Shown: positions 18,122 to 27,609, numbered from the stretch's first letter. The stretch is 64,000 bases of DNA from Chitinophagaceae bacterium UBA1953 (GCA_002336115.1 DDEN01000004.1:200472-264471); one strand, 5' to 3'. A program made the numbers and translations. The notes: a model not told the origin generated them from the letters alone.

Positions 18122-19132
18122 ATGCACAGATTTTCTATTATTTTACCCGTTTATAACGGGTTGCCGTTTTTGAAACATTGTATTGAAAGCATATATTCAC
18201 AAACTTACCCAGATTTTGATCTGATTGTTCTTGATAGCGGGAGTAATGATGGTTCGGTTGAATATATTAGGTCGCTTAATAAATCAAATATATTTTTTCA
18301 TAGCAGTGAGGCGAGGTTGAGTATTGAGGAAAATTGGGGGAGAATAAAGGAAATTCCAAAGGCAGAGTTTATGACGATAATCGGTCAGGATGATATTCTT
18401 TACCCTCATTTTTTAGAGAACATAAATAAAGAGGTTGGCAGGAATAATGATGCCACTCTTTGGCATGCTCATTTTGATTACATCGATGCTTTTAGTGAAA
18501 TAATTCGACCGAGTGAGGCAATGCCTTCAAAACTTGATCTTTTGGAACTAACAAAGTTATTTCTGGATAATAAGATAGATATGATGGGCACCGGTTATGT
18601 TATGAGGTCAGCGGATTATGATAGACTCGGAGGAATACCTGTAAAATACCCATCACTCTTGTTTGCTGATTTTGAGCTTTGGTTTCGTCTTACTGGCTTG
18701 TCTTATCAGGTTATCAGTAGTAAGACTCTTTTTGCTTTTCGTATTCATCAGAGTACAACAACTACCAGCAAAAACGACATTTATTTAGCTGCATTCGGGA
18801 AATTTATTGAATTTTTATGCGAACTAAAAAGTTATAACATCGAATTAAAAAAGATTATAGAGGATAAAACCGAAATTTTTATAGATAAATATACTCAGCG
18901 TGTGGCCCATCGGTTGATAAAAACTAACATTGTTGATCGAAGACCTGACGAAACGGTTAAACATCTTCTTGAGGTTATGAAGCACTTCGCTAACAAATTA
19001 AAACCTCAAAATAATTTTAGTCCTAATCGAAGATTTAGTGTTAAAATCGCTGCATGGATTGATAGTAATATGCTTACCCGAAAATTATTTTTGTATTTCA
19101 AAAGATTATTTCCAAAGGCTTTTTTAAGATGA
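18122..19132 (+). CDS. Family 2 glycosyltransferase
   Basis: GT-A fold enzyme, 336 aa. FSIILPVYNGLPFLKHCIESIYSQTYPDFDLIV and LDSGSNDGSVEYI are the classic N-terminal GT2 pattern. GQDDILYP is the metal-binding DxD-like motif, and an FADFELWFRL acceptor-site motif follows around residues 180-190. The C-terminal third is helical and basic with no clear transmembrane helix. The stop codon overlaps the start of the next glycosyltransferase (ATGATGA), indicating translational coupling. Substrate unknown. Confidence 0.86.
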   Translation: MHRFSIILPVYNGLPFLKHCIESIYSQTYPDFDLIVLDSGSNDGSVEYIRSLNKSNIFFHSSEARLSIEENWGRIKEIPKAEFMTIIGQDDILYPHFLENINKEVGRNNDATLWHAHFDYIDAFSEIIRPSEAMPSKLDLLELTKLFLDNKIDMMGTGYVMRSADYDRLGGIPVKYPSLLFADFELWFRLTGLSYQVISSKTLFAFRIHQSTTTTSKNDIYLAAFGKFIEFLCELKSYNIELKKIIEDKTEIFIDKYTQRVAHRLIKTNIVDRRPDETVKHLLEVMKHFANKLKPQNNFSPNRRFSVKIAAWIDSNMLTRKLFLYFKRLFPKAFLR

Positions 19133-20025
19133 TGAAAACTCCTTTAGTCTCTATTATAATTATTAACTATAATACTTTTCAGCTTACCTGTGAATGTATT
19201 GATAGTATTATGCAATACACTAAAGGGGTCTTTTTTGAGTTAATTGTAGTTGACAATAAATCTACAGAAAGAGAACCTATTGCTTTTCTTGAACGATACC
19301 CATTTGTCAAACTTGTTCAGAATACAGAAAATTCTGGTTTTGCTTCAGGCAATAATCTTGGCATTAATAATAGTAATGGCGATATAATTCTTTTGCTTAA
19401 TAGTGATACTTATTTGCTGGAAGATTCTATTTCTATTACAGCAAAGAAATTATTGGAAACTCCGAATATTGGGGTAATTAGTTGTGGTATGGTTTATCCA
19501 AATGGATCATTACAATATCCTGCCAGAAGATTTCGATCTGTTAAATGGGAATTACTGGATTTAATCAGACCTGTATTATATTGCTTTAGTTATAGAAAAA
19601 GGGCAAAAATGATGCTGGGTAAATATTTTAAATCTGATTTTGATACTGAGTGTGATTGGCTTAATGGCGCTTTTTTTATGTTTAGGAAAGACTTAATAAA
19701 AGAGCTAAAAGAGAAGAAGCTTGATGAAAGATTTTTTATGTATGGTGAAGATCATTTATGGTGCTGGCAATTTCATAAGTTAGGGTATATAAACTACTTT
19801 TTGTCAAAGACTAAAATTGTTCACATAAATAATGCAAGCACGTCATATTCTAAACGACTACAATTACTTTCTGTTATTTTCAATCATGAGCTTGAAATCA
19901 TGAAGGAAAGAAAAGGGGAAGGCTTCTATTTCTTTGTTTTTAAAATGATATATGGATTTAAAGAGCAATCACGAATAATAATTAAAAAAATATGGTTCAG
20001 GTTAACTGGTTCCTTGTTTTCTTAA
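19129..20025 (+). CDS. Family 2 glycosyltransferase
   Basis: Third GT2 enzyme of the block, 298 aa. VSIIIINYNTFQLTCECIDSI, VVDNKSTE, NSGFASGNNLGI and the DxD motif in ILLLNSDTYL are the typical rhamnosyl/O-antigen-type GT2 series. WLNGAFFMFRKD and FFMYGEDHLWCWQ give the acceptor-side motifs. It starts inside the previous gene's stop codon; an alternative ATG is at 19132. No polymerase, flippase or nucleotide-sugar gene is next to the block, so it depends on functions encoded elsewhere. It is convergent with the GLPGLI gene 27 nt downstream. Confidence 0.88.
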   Translation: MMKTPLVSIIIINYNTFQLTCECIDSIMQYTKGVFFELIVVDNKSTEREPIAFLERYPFVKLVQNTENSGFASGNNLGINNSNGDIILLLNSDTYLLEDSISITAKKLLETPNIGVISCGMVYPNGSLQYPARRFRSVKWELLDLIRPVLYCFSYRKRAKMMLGKYFKSDFDTECDWLNGAFFMFRKDLIKELKEKKLDERFFMYGEDHLWCWQFHKLGYINYFLSKTKIVHINNASTSYSKRLQLLSVIFNHELEIMKERKGEGFYFFVFKMIYGFKEQSRIIIKKIWFRLTGSLFS

Positions 20026-20052
20026 GTAAGTTACTATTCCTATTCAACTCGC

Positions 20053-20796
20053 CTACAACAAACTCGTCCACAAAACTTTTGCTCCGTATTTGCCCCAGTC
20101 TTTCATTGCTTTATTCAAGTCTTTGGTGTAGGCTTGCCATGTAGTGTTCTTGCCTTTTTGCTTAGGGTTTAGTGTCGCTTCTGATGGTTCTTTTAATTCA
20201 ACCTTTGTTGCAAACCAGGTAATTTGCAACCGGGGCACGGCAAGCCCCAGTATCATGCCGGGCAAACCTCCAAAGCTCTCCGGCCCACTGCTTACAGCAA
20301 TTTCATCGGTGTAAAATGCAACAATGTAAACTGAGTCGCATATTTTGGTTACTGCTTTTCTGCATTCAAAACCGGCTATTATTCTTGTCTCGTTGGTTAT
20401 TTTCCATTGGTAATTCTGCATGCTGTCTTTAAGAAGATAGGTTTGTTCAAACACATCTCTTTGTATTGAAACCTGGTTGTTTCTGATATCATGAATGTTT
20501 ACATCTGTTTCACTTGGCTTTCTTCCCCATACATATTTTGTATCAGTATTTTCTTTCGCAAGCTTAAATACCGTTTTGTTTTCTGTAAAATCAAGCGAAT
20601 AAATATCCGTTACCATCTTCGGAAAAATTTTCTTTTGCTCCTGTATCCAAACACTTTCTTCATCTTCTTTGTCGTAAAACGAATATTGGTTCATTCGCTT
20701 TTCATATTCAATATGGCCGGAACTGATGAATTTTACCTGTGAAAAAACAGAGCTAAAGAAAAAACATAGTATAAATGAAAAGATTATTCTGGTCAT
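20053..20796 (-). CDS. GLPGLI family protein
   Basis: Exported protein of 247 aa with a signal peptide (SFILCFFFSSVFSQ). It contains the family-defining motif as GGLPGMILGL, preceded by the IAGFECRKAV segment and a AFYTDEI strand. GLPGLI proteins are a Bacteroidota-specific family of unknown function, usually encoded beside TonB-dependent or beta-barrel proteins. Here the upstream neighbour is exactly such a gene, separated by 2 nt, so they form one operon. The location is probably periplasmic. Confidence 0.92.
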   Translation of the reverse strand: MTRIIFSFILCFFFSSVFSQVKFISSGHIEYEKRMNQYSFYDKEDEESVWIQEQKKIFPKMVTDIYSLDFTENKTVFKLAKENTDTKYVWGRKPSETDVNIHDIRNNQVSIQRDVFEQTYLLKDSMQNYQWKITNETRIIAGFECRKAVTKICDSVYIVAFYTDEIAVSSGPESFGGLPGMILGLAVPRLQITWFATKVELKEPSEATLNPKQKGKNTTWQAYTKDLNKAMKDWGKYGAKVLWTSLL

Positions 20797-20798
20797 AA

Positions 20799-23570
20799 TT
20801 AAAAGTTTACAGGTTTGCCGTTTTTAGTAAAGTTCCATATAAGCGACATCATCCAGTAGCGTTTGATATTCTGGAAAGTGTTTTCTGAAATAAAATTGCT
20901 GTTTATATTTCGCTGTACCGATGTATTTTGATTAAACAGGTCGTTAACTGAAAGCTTCACTTCAAAAGCTTCGCTTTTAGTAAATGCTTTTCGCAGCGAG
21001 GCATTAACTACAGCAATATTCTGCTGTGTTTTAAATGTCTCTGTTTTTTGGTAGATATTTATATCTCCTTCTAAATCAAAGTAGAGTTTTTGCTTTTTAA
21101 ATTTCATGGAAGTGTAAGGGTAACAGTTCAAGCTCCAGTATTTTACCTTTGCAGGACTGATAGTGGATTTTGAGTAGTTGATTGATGGCTCAATATTAAA
21201 ATTGAAATTAATCCATTTGTCGTTCCACATGCCCATACCAACACCCATACCTATTCGGTAATAATTATTGGTGTTTTTTACAGTATTTACAAAGTTGATA
21301 TACCTGCTGGTATTACCACTTGCAATAATGTTGAAATTAACTGAAGGGGCAATTTCAAATCCGTACATTGTCCAGAAATTACCATCATAATTGCCATTTA
21401 CATTTACCTTCTGGTTAATTGTTTTTCCCGAATCTATTTTGCTCGAACTTGTAATGGCATTATTTGTAAATCCGTAATTACCGGAAAAGTAAAAATTCTT
21501 ACTTTTTATAATCTTGAAATCGTTTGCCTGCAACGAAAAATTATGGCGAAATGCCTGTTTAAGATTTGTGTTTCCCACAGTAATATTCAAGGGATCAATA
21601 TTGTCGATTATTGGGTTAATATCCTGCAGCGATGGGTTTTGAGTTGAACCATTATAGTTTATTGTAATTGCTCTCTGCTTTTTTGGCATATATCTGAAAC
21701 TTGCTTTTGGCAATAACCTTGTAAAGGGCCTGCTTTGATTGTATCCTTTATTAAGTTCCTGTAATTGATAATTTGTATGACCAATAAGGCTGCCCACACT
21801 GAAAGTATATTTTTTTTCAGTATAGCGGAATGAAATTCCTCCAGTATGGTCTGTTGCTTTGTAAATGAAATGATTGCTGAGCGAATCAACTTTAGAAGTA
21901 TATGAAGAAGATGAACCTGGTTTTTCCAGTGTGTTGTTATCTGAATTGTTGTTACTGAAACTGTTGTTATAGCTCAGCTCAAGAAACAGTTTTTTGGTTA
22001 ATGATTCAGTAAATACAAACTTGTTCTGAAATACGGTATTATTGGTGTTGTTTGTTTTTTTCTGGTCGGTTTCCTGTGTTTTTGAAATTTGTTCATTACT
22101 GTCGAAGAAATTTGTAGTTGAGTTTAAGAATCCGGTTCCGTTAACAGAATTATTGCTCCAGTTGCCGGTATAGCTGAATGTTCTTCCTGTTTTCTTAAAA
22201 CGTTTTTTCCAGCTTAATTCAGAAGTGAAATCTTTATTCTCATTATCACTGTTAATGGTTCGGCTGATGTTGTTTATCAGTTTATTGTTTTCATCTTCAG
22301 CAAAACCTGTATAGCTGTTTAACCTGCTTCGGTTAATAATTGAGCCCAGTGCTTTTACCTTGATTGTATTATTGGAATCAATCTTCCATTCATAAAGGCC
22401 ATTCAGCTTATTTCTGCGGCCTGAAGTGTTGAAATTTTCAACCGAACTGTTACTGAAGCTGCCCGTTGGTAAAATTGTTTTTGTGAATGTAGTATTACGG
22501 CCTTCCACTCTCTGATCGTTAAATTGGTAATTACCGCTGAAGTTGTTTTTATCCTTGTTCCATTTGTTTGCATAACCAAGCCCGGCTGTTGTGGAAACAG
22601 GAATGCCTCTTCCTGAAGAGAACTCATCACCACGGCTCCAGATCATCATGCCTCCATCATCGTTCACTTCAATATTCGTATTGTCATCTGAACCATAGTT
22701 GCGACGTTCATTCCAGTTAAGACCTTCAAAGGTGGTATTGTTATGCGTGATATATGCGGCAATTTTTTGTTTCTTTTTAAATGAATTAATCATGGCCTTG
22801 CCATTGCGGTATTTATCAAAATCTGTTCCGGCTTCAATTTTGCCAAAGTAGCCTTTCTTCTTATCTTCTTTCAGCTCAAGATTAATGGTTTTCTTTTTCT
22901 CTCCATCATCAACACCGGTAAATTCAGCCTGTTCACTTTTTTTATCAAATACCTGTACTTTGTCAACTATATCGGCACGGAGGTTTTGTGTTACAACGGC
23001 CGGATCATCGCTGAAAAATTCTTCACCATCTACCAATACTTTTTCAACTTTTTGTCCCTGTGCAGTAATTTCACCTTTAGAATTTACCTGCAATCCGGGA
23101 AGTTTTTTCAGCAGTTCCTGCACATTTGCGTTAGGCCCAACTTTAAAACTGTCGGCTTTAAATTCAGTTGTATCTCCTTTTATGCGTATGGCAGCTACTT
23201 TTTGCTGTATAACAATTTCTTCCAGGAGCTTTGCTTTGGGTATAATATTAATATAGTTCAGGTTGGTTATAGTGCCTTCTTTGCTTTCAACTATGTCAGA
23301 AAAAGTTGCATAACCTGGGAAAGTAACTTCAAGAATATATTTTCCCGGAACAATTTTATCAATTAAAAAAGTGCCGTTATCGGCCGATCTTGTAAATTTT
23401 ACTAAAACAGTATCAGCAGGCTTCAGCAGACTGATTACTGCATTTTTTAAAAGTTTATTTTCTGAACTGTCTTTAATTGTTCCTTTAAAACCATTTTGAG
23501 TAAAACCTGTTGTAAACAAACATAATAAGAGAAGACCTGTAAGCAGAAAAGCAGGAATAGTTTTTTTCAT
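20799..23570 (-). CDS. TonB-dependent-receptor-like outer-membrane beta-barrel protein with carboxypeptidase-like N-domain
   Basis: Outer-membrane protein of 923 aa. A signal peptide (LLTGLLLLCLFTTGFTQ) precedes a CarboxypepD_reg-like domain (GFKGTIKDSSENKLLKNAV ... FLIDKIVPGKYILEV). A plug-like segment follows (VQELLKKLPGLQVNSKGEI and EKVLVDGEEFFSDDPAVV), then a long barrel of alternating aromatic strands of the OMP_b-brl_3 type, ending in a short C-terminal strand (SLIWNFTKNGKPVNF). No SusD partner is nearby; the partner is the GLPGLI gene. The ligand is unknown. A palindrome covers the inferred -33 element about 100 nt upstream, so the pair is probably under repressor control. Confidence 0.9.
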   Translation of the reverse strand: MKKTIPAFLLTGLLLLCLFTTGFTQNGFKGTIKDSSENKLLKNAVISLLKPADTVLVKFTRSADNGTFLIDKIVPGKYILEVTFPGYATFSDIVESKEGTITNLNYINIIPKAKLLEEIVIQQKVAAIRIKGDTTEFKADSFKVGPNANVQELLKKLPGLQVNSKGEITAQGQKVEKVLVDGEEFFSDDPAVVTQNLRADIVDKVQVFDKKSEQAEFTGVDDGEKKKTINLELKEDKKKGYFGKIEAGTDFDKYRNGKAMINSFKKKQKIAAYITHNNTTFEGLNWNERRNYGSDDNTNIEVNDDGGMMIWSRGDEFSSGRGIPVSTTAGLGYANKWNKDKNNFSGNYQFNDQRVEGRNTTFTKTILPTGSFSNSSVENFNTSGRRNKLNGLYEWKIDSNNTIKVKALGSIINRSRLNSYTGFAEDENNKLINNISRTINSDNENKDFTSELSWKKRFKKTGRTFSYTGNWSNNSVNGTGFLNSTTNFFDSNEQISKTQETDQKKTNNTNNTVFQNKFVFTESLTKKLFLELSYNNSFSNNNSDNNTLEKPGSSSSYTSKVDSLSNHFIYKATDHTGGISFRYTEKKYTFSVGSLIGHTNYQLQELNKGYNQSRPFTRLLPKASFRYMPKKQRAITINYNGSTQNPSLQDINPIIDNIDPLNITVGNTNLKQAFRHNFSLQANDFKIIKSKNFYFSGNYGFTNNAITSSSKIDSGKTINQKVNVNGNYDGNFWTMYGFEIAPSVNFNIIASGNTSRYINFVNTVKNTNNYYRIGMGVGMGMWNDKWINFNFNIEPSINYSKSTISPAKVKYWSLNCYPYTSMKFKKQKLYFDLEGDINIYQKTETFKTQQNIAVVNASLRKAFTKSEAFEVKLSVNDLFNQNTSVQRNINSNFISENTFQNIKRYWMMSLIWNFTKNGKPVNF

Positions 23571-23644
23571 GTATTTGGTGTTACGGCAATCCGGGATTAG
23601 GCGAATTGCAGAATGATCAATTTTCTCAATTATTTCTCAACAAC

Positions 23645-23687
23645 GCAAACATCTATTATTTTATTCTAATCTACGAACCATTCGTAG
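23645..23687 (-). promoter_or_regulatory. Promoter and overlapping palindromic operator of the TonB-receptor/GLPGLI operon
   Basis: Minus-strand GATGTTTGC (23645-23653) is a near match to the -7 element. TTCG (23674-23677) sits 20 bp upstream at the -33 position. That TTCG is inside a perfect 7+3+7 inverted repeat, CTACGAA-CCA-TTCGTAG (23671-23687). A protein bound there would block the promoter. BlaI/MecI-type repressors are plausible because GLPGLI genes often accompany BlaI-M56 pairs in Bacteroidota, but none is encoded in this window. Confidence 0.55.
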
Positions 23688-23829
23688 TTTTTAAGAATTA
23701 TTTAAGAAATAAGATTCATTCAGGTTGATTATCCATAAAAGAAATTGTTTTTCTTTTTTACGAAGATTGATGAATTAACTGAATCATATTCATTGTTTTT
23801 AATTTACTTTTAGTTAAATACTTGCCATT

Positions 23830-25803
23830 ATGTCAAATACAATAAAAGAACCATCATTGGGACAGAAGCGTTACGAAGACTATCATTTTGTAGATACATC
23901 AAAAACTGTGTGGAATTATTCACGATTTGAAGGCGATGATATTTCCAATTTTCAGCGGGGAACTAATTACAGGTGTTATGAGTTATTTGGTTCGCACCAG
24001 ATGGAAGTTAACGGAGTAAAGGGATATTATTTTGCTGTGTGGGCACCTAACGCAACGTTTGTTTCTGTTTTTGGTAGTTTTAATGAATGGGATAAAAAAT
24101 CGCACCCGCTGTTTGTAAGGCTTGATAATTCCGGTATATGGGAAGGGTTTATTCCAAATATAGAATCGGGGCAATCTTACAAATATCATATTCATGGTTA
24201 TGCCGGGCAGAAATTAGATAAAGGCGATCCGTATGCCAATTACTGGGAAGTACGTCCTAATACGGCTTCACGCACATGGGCTCTGGATTATGAATGGAAA
24301 GATGAAGAATGGATGCAGAAGCGGAAAGATCATAATAAGCTTGATGCACCCTGGAGTGTATATGAAGTTCATCTTGCCAGTTGGATGAGGCCGGATAAAT
24401 ACAATGAAGAAGTGTATAATACTTACGATTTCTTTAGAGAGAATCTTGTTCCTTATGTAAAGGAAATGGGGTTTACGCATATTGAATTAATGCCCATTAT
24501 GGAGCATCCGTTCGATGGAAGCTGGGGCTATCAGGGCACAGGTTATTTTGCTGCAACATCTCGTTACGGAAGCCCGCAACAGTTTATGCAGTTGGTGGAA
24601 GCATTTCATAACGAAGGTATTGGCGTGATACTTGATTGGGTGCCTTCTCACTTTCCATACGACTCGCATGGATTATTTATGTTTGATGGCACACATACGT
24701 ATGAGTATGCAGATATGCGTAAAGGTTATCACCCCGACTGGAACAGTTATATATTCAACTATAAACGTGGCGAGGTAAAATCATTCCTTATCAGCGGTGC
24801 CATGTTCTGGCTCAAGAAGTATCATGTAGATGGATTACGGGTTGATGCTGTTTCATCCGTACTTAAACTTAACTATTCAAGAACAGCAGGGCAGTGGGAA
24901 CCAAATGAACATGGAGGCGATGGAAACCTTGAAGCCATTGCGTTTATTAAAGATCTGAATGAAACAATTTTCAGAGACTTTCCTGATGTGCAGACCATTG
25001 CTGAAGAAGCTACCGATTGGCCGGGAGTTAGCAGGCCAACTTTTGCTGATGGACTTGGATTTGGTATGAAATGGATGATGGGCTGGATGCACGATACGCT
25101 TAAATATTTTAAACAGGATCCCTTTTACCGCCAATTTCAGCAGGATCAGTTTACGTTCAGCATGATGTATTATTACGATGAAAACTTTATGCTTCCCTTA
25201 AGTCATGATGAAGTGGTGCATGGTAAAAGCCCCATGTTGTATAAAATGCCCGGTGACGACTGGCAGAAGTTTGCAAATCTTCGGTTAATGTACAGTTACA
25301 TGTTTACCCACCCCGGAGGTAAACTGTTGTTTATGGGCAATGAATTTGGCGCAACAAATGAATGGAATTATAAAAGCGAGCTTCAGTGGGATTTGCTTCA
25401 ATATCCTTCACACAATGGCATGAAGGAATGTGTAAAAGCTTTATGCCATTTGTTGAAAGCAGAACCGGCTTTGTACGAAAACCAGTTTAACCAGTTTGGC
25501 TTTGAGTGGGTTGATCTGAACCATCGCAGCGAATCGGTAATTGTGTACAAACGCAAGGGCAAAAAGGAAGAAGATGATGTGCTGGTTATACTGAACATGA
25601 CACCTGTGGTTCGAAACGACTGGAAAGTGCATGTTCGTAACAAACAAAACTGGAGAGAAATTTTTAACAGCAATGACCAGAAGTACTGGGGTACAGGCGA
25701 TGTGTACAATCCTGAAATTAAAGTACGTGTGGTTGATGGAATGAACAAATGGTACGAGCTAAGTCTGAATTTGCCCCCTCTCGGCGCTGTTTTTCTTAAA
25801 TAA
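23830..25803 (+). CDS. glgB: 1,4-alpha-glucan branching enzyme
   Basis: Introduces alpha-1,6 branches into glycogen; GH13 family, 657 aa. A CBM48 N-terminal domain (about residues 50-140: FAVWAPNATFVSVFGSFNEW) precedes the (beta/alpha)8 catalytic domain. The four conserved regions are visible: DWVPSHFP, GLRVDAVSS (nucleophile Asp, about 339), IAEEATDWPGV (acid/base Glu, about 391) and LPLSHDEVVHG (transition-state Asp, about 459). The all-beta C-terminal domain ends at LPPLGAVFLK. The start ATG gives a typical N-terminus. No other glg gene is adjacent; the gene stands alone. Confidence 0.96.
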   Translation: MSNTIKEPSLGQKRYEDYHFVDTSKTVWNYSRFEGDDISNFQRGTNYRCYELFGSHQMEVNGVKGYYFAVWAPNATFVSVFGSFNEWDKKSHPLFVRLDNSGIWEGFIPNIESGQSYKYHIHGYAGQKLDKGDPYANYWEVRPNTASRTWALDYEWKDEEWMQKRKDHNKLDAPWSVYEVHLASWMRPDKYNEEVYNTYDFFRENLVPYVKEMGFTHIELMPIMEHPFDGSWGYQGTGYFAATSRYGSPQQFMQLVEAFHNEGIGVILDWVPSHFPYDSHGLFMFDGTHTYEYADMRKGYHPDWNSYIFNYKRGEVKSFLISGAMFWLKKYHVDGLRVDAVSSVLKLNYSRTAGQWEPNEHGGDGNLEAIAFIKDLNETIFRDFPDVQTIAEEATDWPGVSRPTFADGLGFGMKWMMGWMHDTLKYFKQDPFYRQFQQDQFTFSMMYYYDENFMLPLSHDEVVHGKSPMLYKMPGDDWQKFANLRLMYSYMFTHPGGKLLFMGNEFGATNEWNYKSELQWDLLQYPSHNGMKECVKALCHLLKAEPALYENQFNQFGFEWVDLNHRSESVIVYKRKGKKEEDDVLVILNMTPVVRNDWKVHVRNKQNWREIFNSNDQKYWGTGDVYNPEIKVRVVDGMNKWYELSLNLPPLGAVFLK

Positions 25804-25851
25804 ATCAGGGTAAACGATTAGAAAAACCTCTTTCTTAAAGTAAAACTACGT

Positions 25852-25882
25852 TTTGACTTGTGAATAAATTTGCTACTTTTAC
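25852..25882 (+). promoter_or_regulatory. Probable promoter of the TPR protein gene
   Basis: TTTG at 25852-25855, an 18-bp spacer, then TACTTTTAC at 25874-25882. A second match to the -7 consensus, TAAATTTGC, lies at 25865-25873 without a well-placed -33. Either would give a short leader before ATG 25904. Confidence 0.45.
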
Positions 25883-25903
25883 AGTAATCCAAATTGAAAG
25901 TCC

Positions 25904-26935
25904 ATGAAAAGCTGGTATATTTTTTCAGCATTTATTCTATTTACTTCATTCAGTGCATTGTCGCAAAACCGTGACAGTTCAAATGCTGTTTTACAAAGAG
26001 CCATTGTTGCCAAACAGGAACGCCGCATTCAGCTTGCGATGAATTTATTTGAAAAAGCCGTTCAGTACGATACAACAAACGTTGATGCAATAAAATCAAT
26101 GGGGGAGTGGGGAATTGAAAGCCGCAATTATCGCCAGGCGGTTGAGGCTTATACAAGATGGTACAGGCTTGAACCAAATAATGAAGCAATTTTTCAGCAG
26201 TTAGCCACTTTGTATTTTAATCTTGGCAGGCATAAAGATGCACTTGAATTTGTAGAGAAATGGGAAAAGCTACACAAGGATAAGCCTATGCACTACATTG
26301 CCGGAATGTGCAACTATTATTTAGAAAATTATCCGCAGGCAATTAACCGGTTGCTCTATGCTGCTGAAACAGATACTACAAATGCAGGAATGTACTATAC
26401 AATTGGCCGAAGTTACCTGGAGATGGAGCGTTATAAACAGGCACTTCCATATTATCAGAAAGCAGTAAATATCGACCCGAAAAATCCACGCTATCCTTAC
26501 GAAATGGCAATGGTTTATTATGCAGTACCGGACGATAAAAATGCAATCGTTATGTTTGAAATAGCTGCTCAACGTGGGTGGGCACAAAATGCCGATTTCT
26601 TTGAAAGTGTGGCATATTGCTATATGAACCTTGGTAATTTTGACAAATCATCTGAAATGCTGGAGAAATCGTTGGAAAAACGCCCCAGCAGCATTTCTGT
26701 ACGATATTTACTTGGAGAATCAAAATATAAAGGTGGCCATTACCAGGAAGCAATTGATAACTGGGACCAGGTATTGCAGGTTGATAATAAAAATGCACGA
26801 GCTTTGTATATGATTGGTTTAAGCTACCAGAAAATGGGGCAAAAAGATAAGGGCATGGCGCTTTGTGATAAAGCAATTGAGATGGATCCTTCACTTAACA
26901 GCCTCAAACAAAAGAAAATGGATATGGGCATGTAA
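25904..26935 (+). CDS. Exported tetratricopeptide-repeat protein
   Basis: 343 aa with an N-terminal signal peptide (FSAFILFTSFSALSQ) and about eight consecutive TPR units covering the rest, for example YRQAVEAYTRWYRLEPNNEA, YKQALPYYQKAVNIDPKNPR, YQEAIDNWDQVLQVDNKNA and GMALCDKAIEMDPSL. TPR arrays form protein-binding superhelices. The likely location is the periplasm or the envelope. No catalytic domain is present and no specific role can be assigned. It has its own promoter-like site upstream and a strong hairpin terminator 20 nt after the stop, so it is monocistronic. Confidence 0.88.
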   Translation: MKSWYIFSAFILFTSFSALSQNRDSSNAVLQRAIVAKQERRIQLAMNLFEKAVQYDTTNVDAIKSMGEWGIESRNYRQAVEAYTRWYRLEPNNEAIFQQLATLYFNLGRHKDALEFVEKWEKLHKDKPMHYIAGMCNYYLENYPQAINRLLYAAETDTTNAGMYYTIGRSYLEMERYKQALPYYQKAVNIDPKNPRYPYEMAMVYYAVPDDKNAIVMFEIAAQRGWAQNADFFESVAYCYMNLGNFDKSSEMLEKSLEKRPSSISVRYLLGESKYKGGHYQEAIDNWDQVLQVDNKNARALYMIGLSYQKMGQKDKGMALCDKAIEMDPSLNSLKQKKMDMGM

Positions 26936-26955
26936 CGCCTGATGAATAAATTATG

Positions 26956-26985
26956 AAAAGGGTAGCATTCGTGCTGCCCTTTTTT
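26956..26985 (+). terminator. Intrinsic terminator of the TPR gene
   Basis: AAAAGGGTAGCA (26956-26967) and TGCTGCCCTTTT (26972-26983) form a 12-bp stem with one wobble pair, capped by a TTCG tetraloop and followed by further T residues. Confidence 0.88.
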
Positions 26986-27069
26986 GCTCATGAAAAACAG
27001 TAAACCCGGGCAGCGAAATGAAACACAATTAGCCTCTGTTAATAAAAAAGCAAATACCCTGTTCTGATA

Positions 27070-27609
27070 TTGACTGAACACCAACTGATTAATGGCTGCA
27101 TCAGTAATGATGCGCACTGCCAGCAATTGCTCTTTGAGCGCTTTGCGGGTAAGATGCTTTCTGTTTGCCTGCGCTATGCCACTGACAGGATGGAAGCAGA
27201 AGATATTCTCCAGGATTCATTTATCAAAGTATATAGGAATATTTCACAGTTTAAGTTTGAAGGTTCTTTTGAGGGCTGGGTACGACGGATAGTTGTAAAC
27301 ACAGCTTTGAAATACTGCCAGAAGAAGAAAATGAAATTTGAAGAAGTGAAGCCTGAATCTAATCAGGCGGGCGGGTTAGAACCATCTGCCTATAATCATT
27401 TGAATGAAACAGAACTGATGAAGCTTATCCACCAGTTACCTGATGGTTACAAGCTGGTGTTTAACCTGCATATAATTGAAGGTTACAGCCATGAAGAAAT
27501 AGCAGAAATGCTGAATATAAAAGACAGTACTTCCAGATCGCAGTTGGTGAAAGCAAGGAGGTATCTGCAAAACGAAATTCTCAAAATGCAAAAAAGCATT
27601 GCGGTATGA
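27070..27609 (+). CDS. ECF-type RNA polymerase sigma factor
   Basis: Sigma-70-family extracytoplasmic-function factor, 179 aa. Region 2 shows CLRYATDRMEAEDILQDSFIKVYRNI and FEGSFEGWVRRIVVN. Region 4 shows LPDGYKLVFNLHIIEGYSHEEIAEML followed by SRSQLVKARRYLQ. The start is TTG at 27070, giving MTEHQLINGC, the usual N-terminus of this subgroup; no in-frame ATG lies near. It overlaps the next gene by 4 nt (ATGA), so expression is coupled to that membrane or barrel protein. It probably directs transcription of envelope functions; targets are unknown. Confidence 0.92.
   Translation: MTEHQLINGCISNDAHCQQLLFERFAGKMLSVCLRYATDRMEAEDILQDSFIKVYRNISQFKFEGSFEGWVRRIVVNTALKYCQKKKMKFEEVKPESNQAGGLEPSAYNHLNETELMKLIHQLPDGYKLVFNLHIIEGYSHEEIAEMLNIKDSTSRSQLVKARRYLQNEILKMQKSIAV

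Noticed and set aside
23681..23695. The CTACGAA palindrome as an intrinsic terminator because of the TTTTT after it
   Set aside because: It lies between two divergent gene starts, where no transcript needs termination, and overlaps a -33 box; an operator is the better reading.
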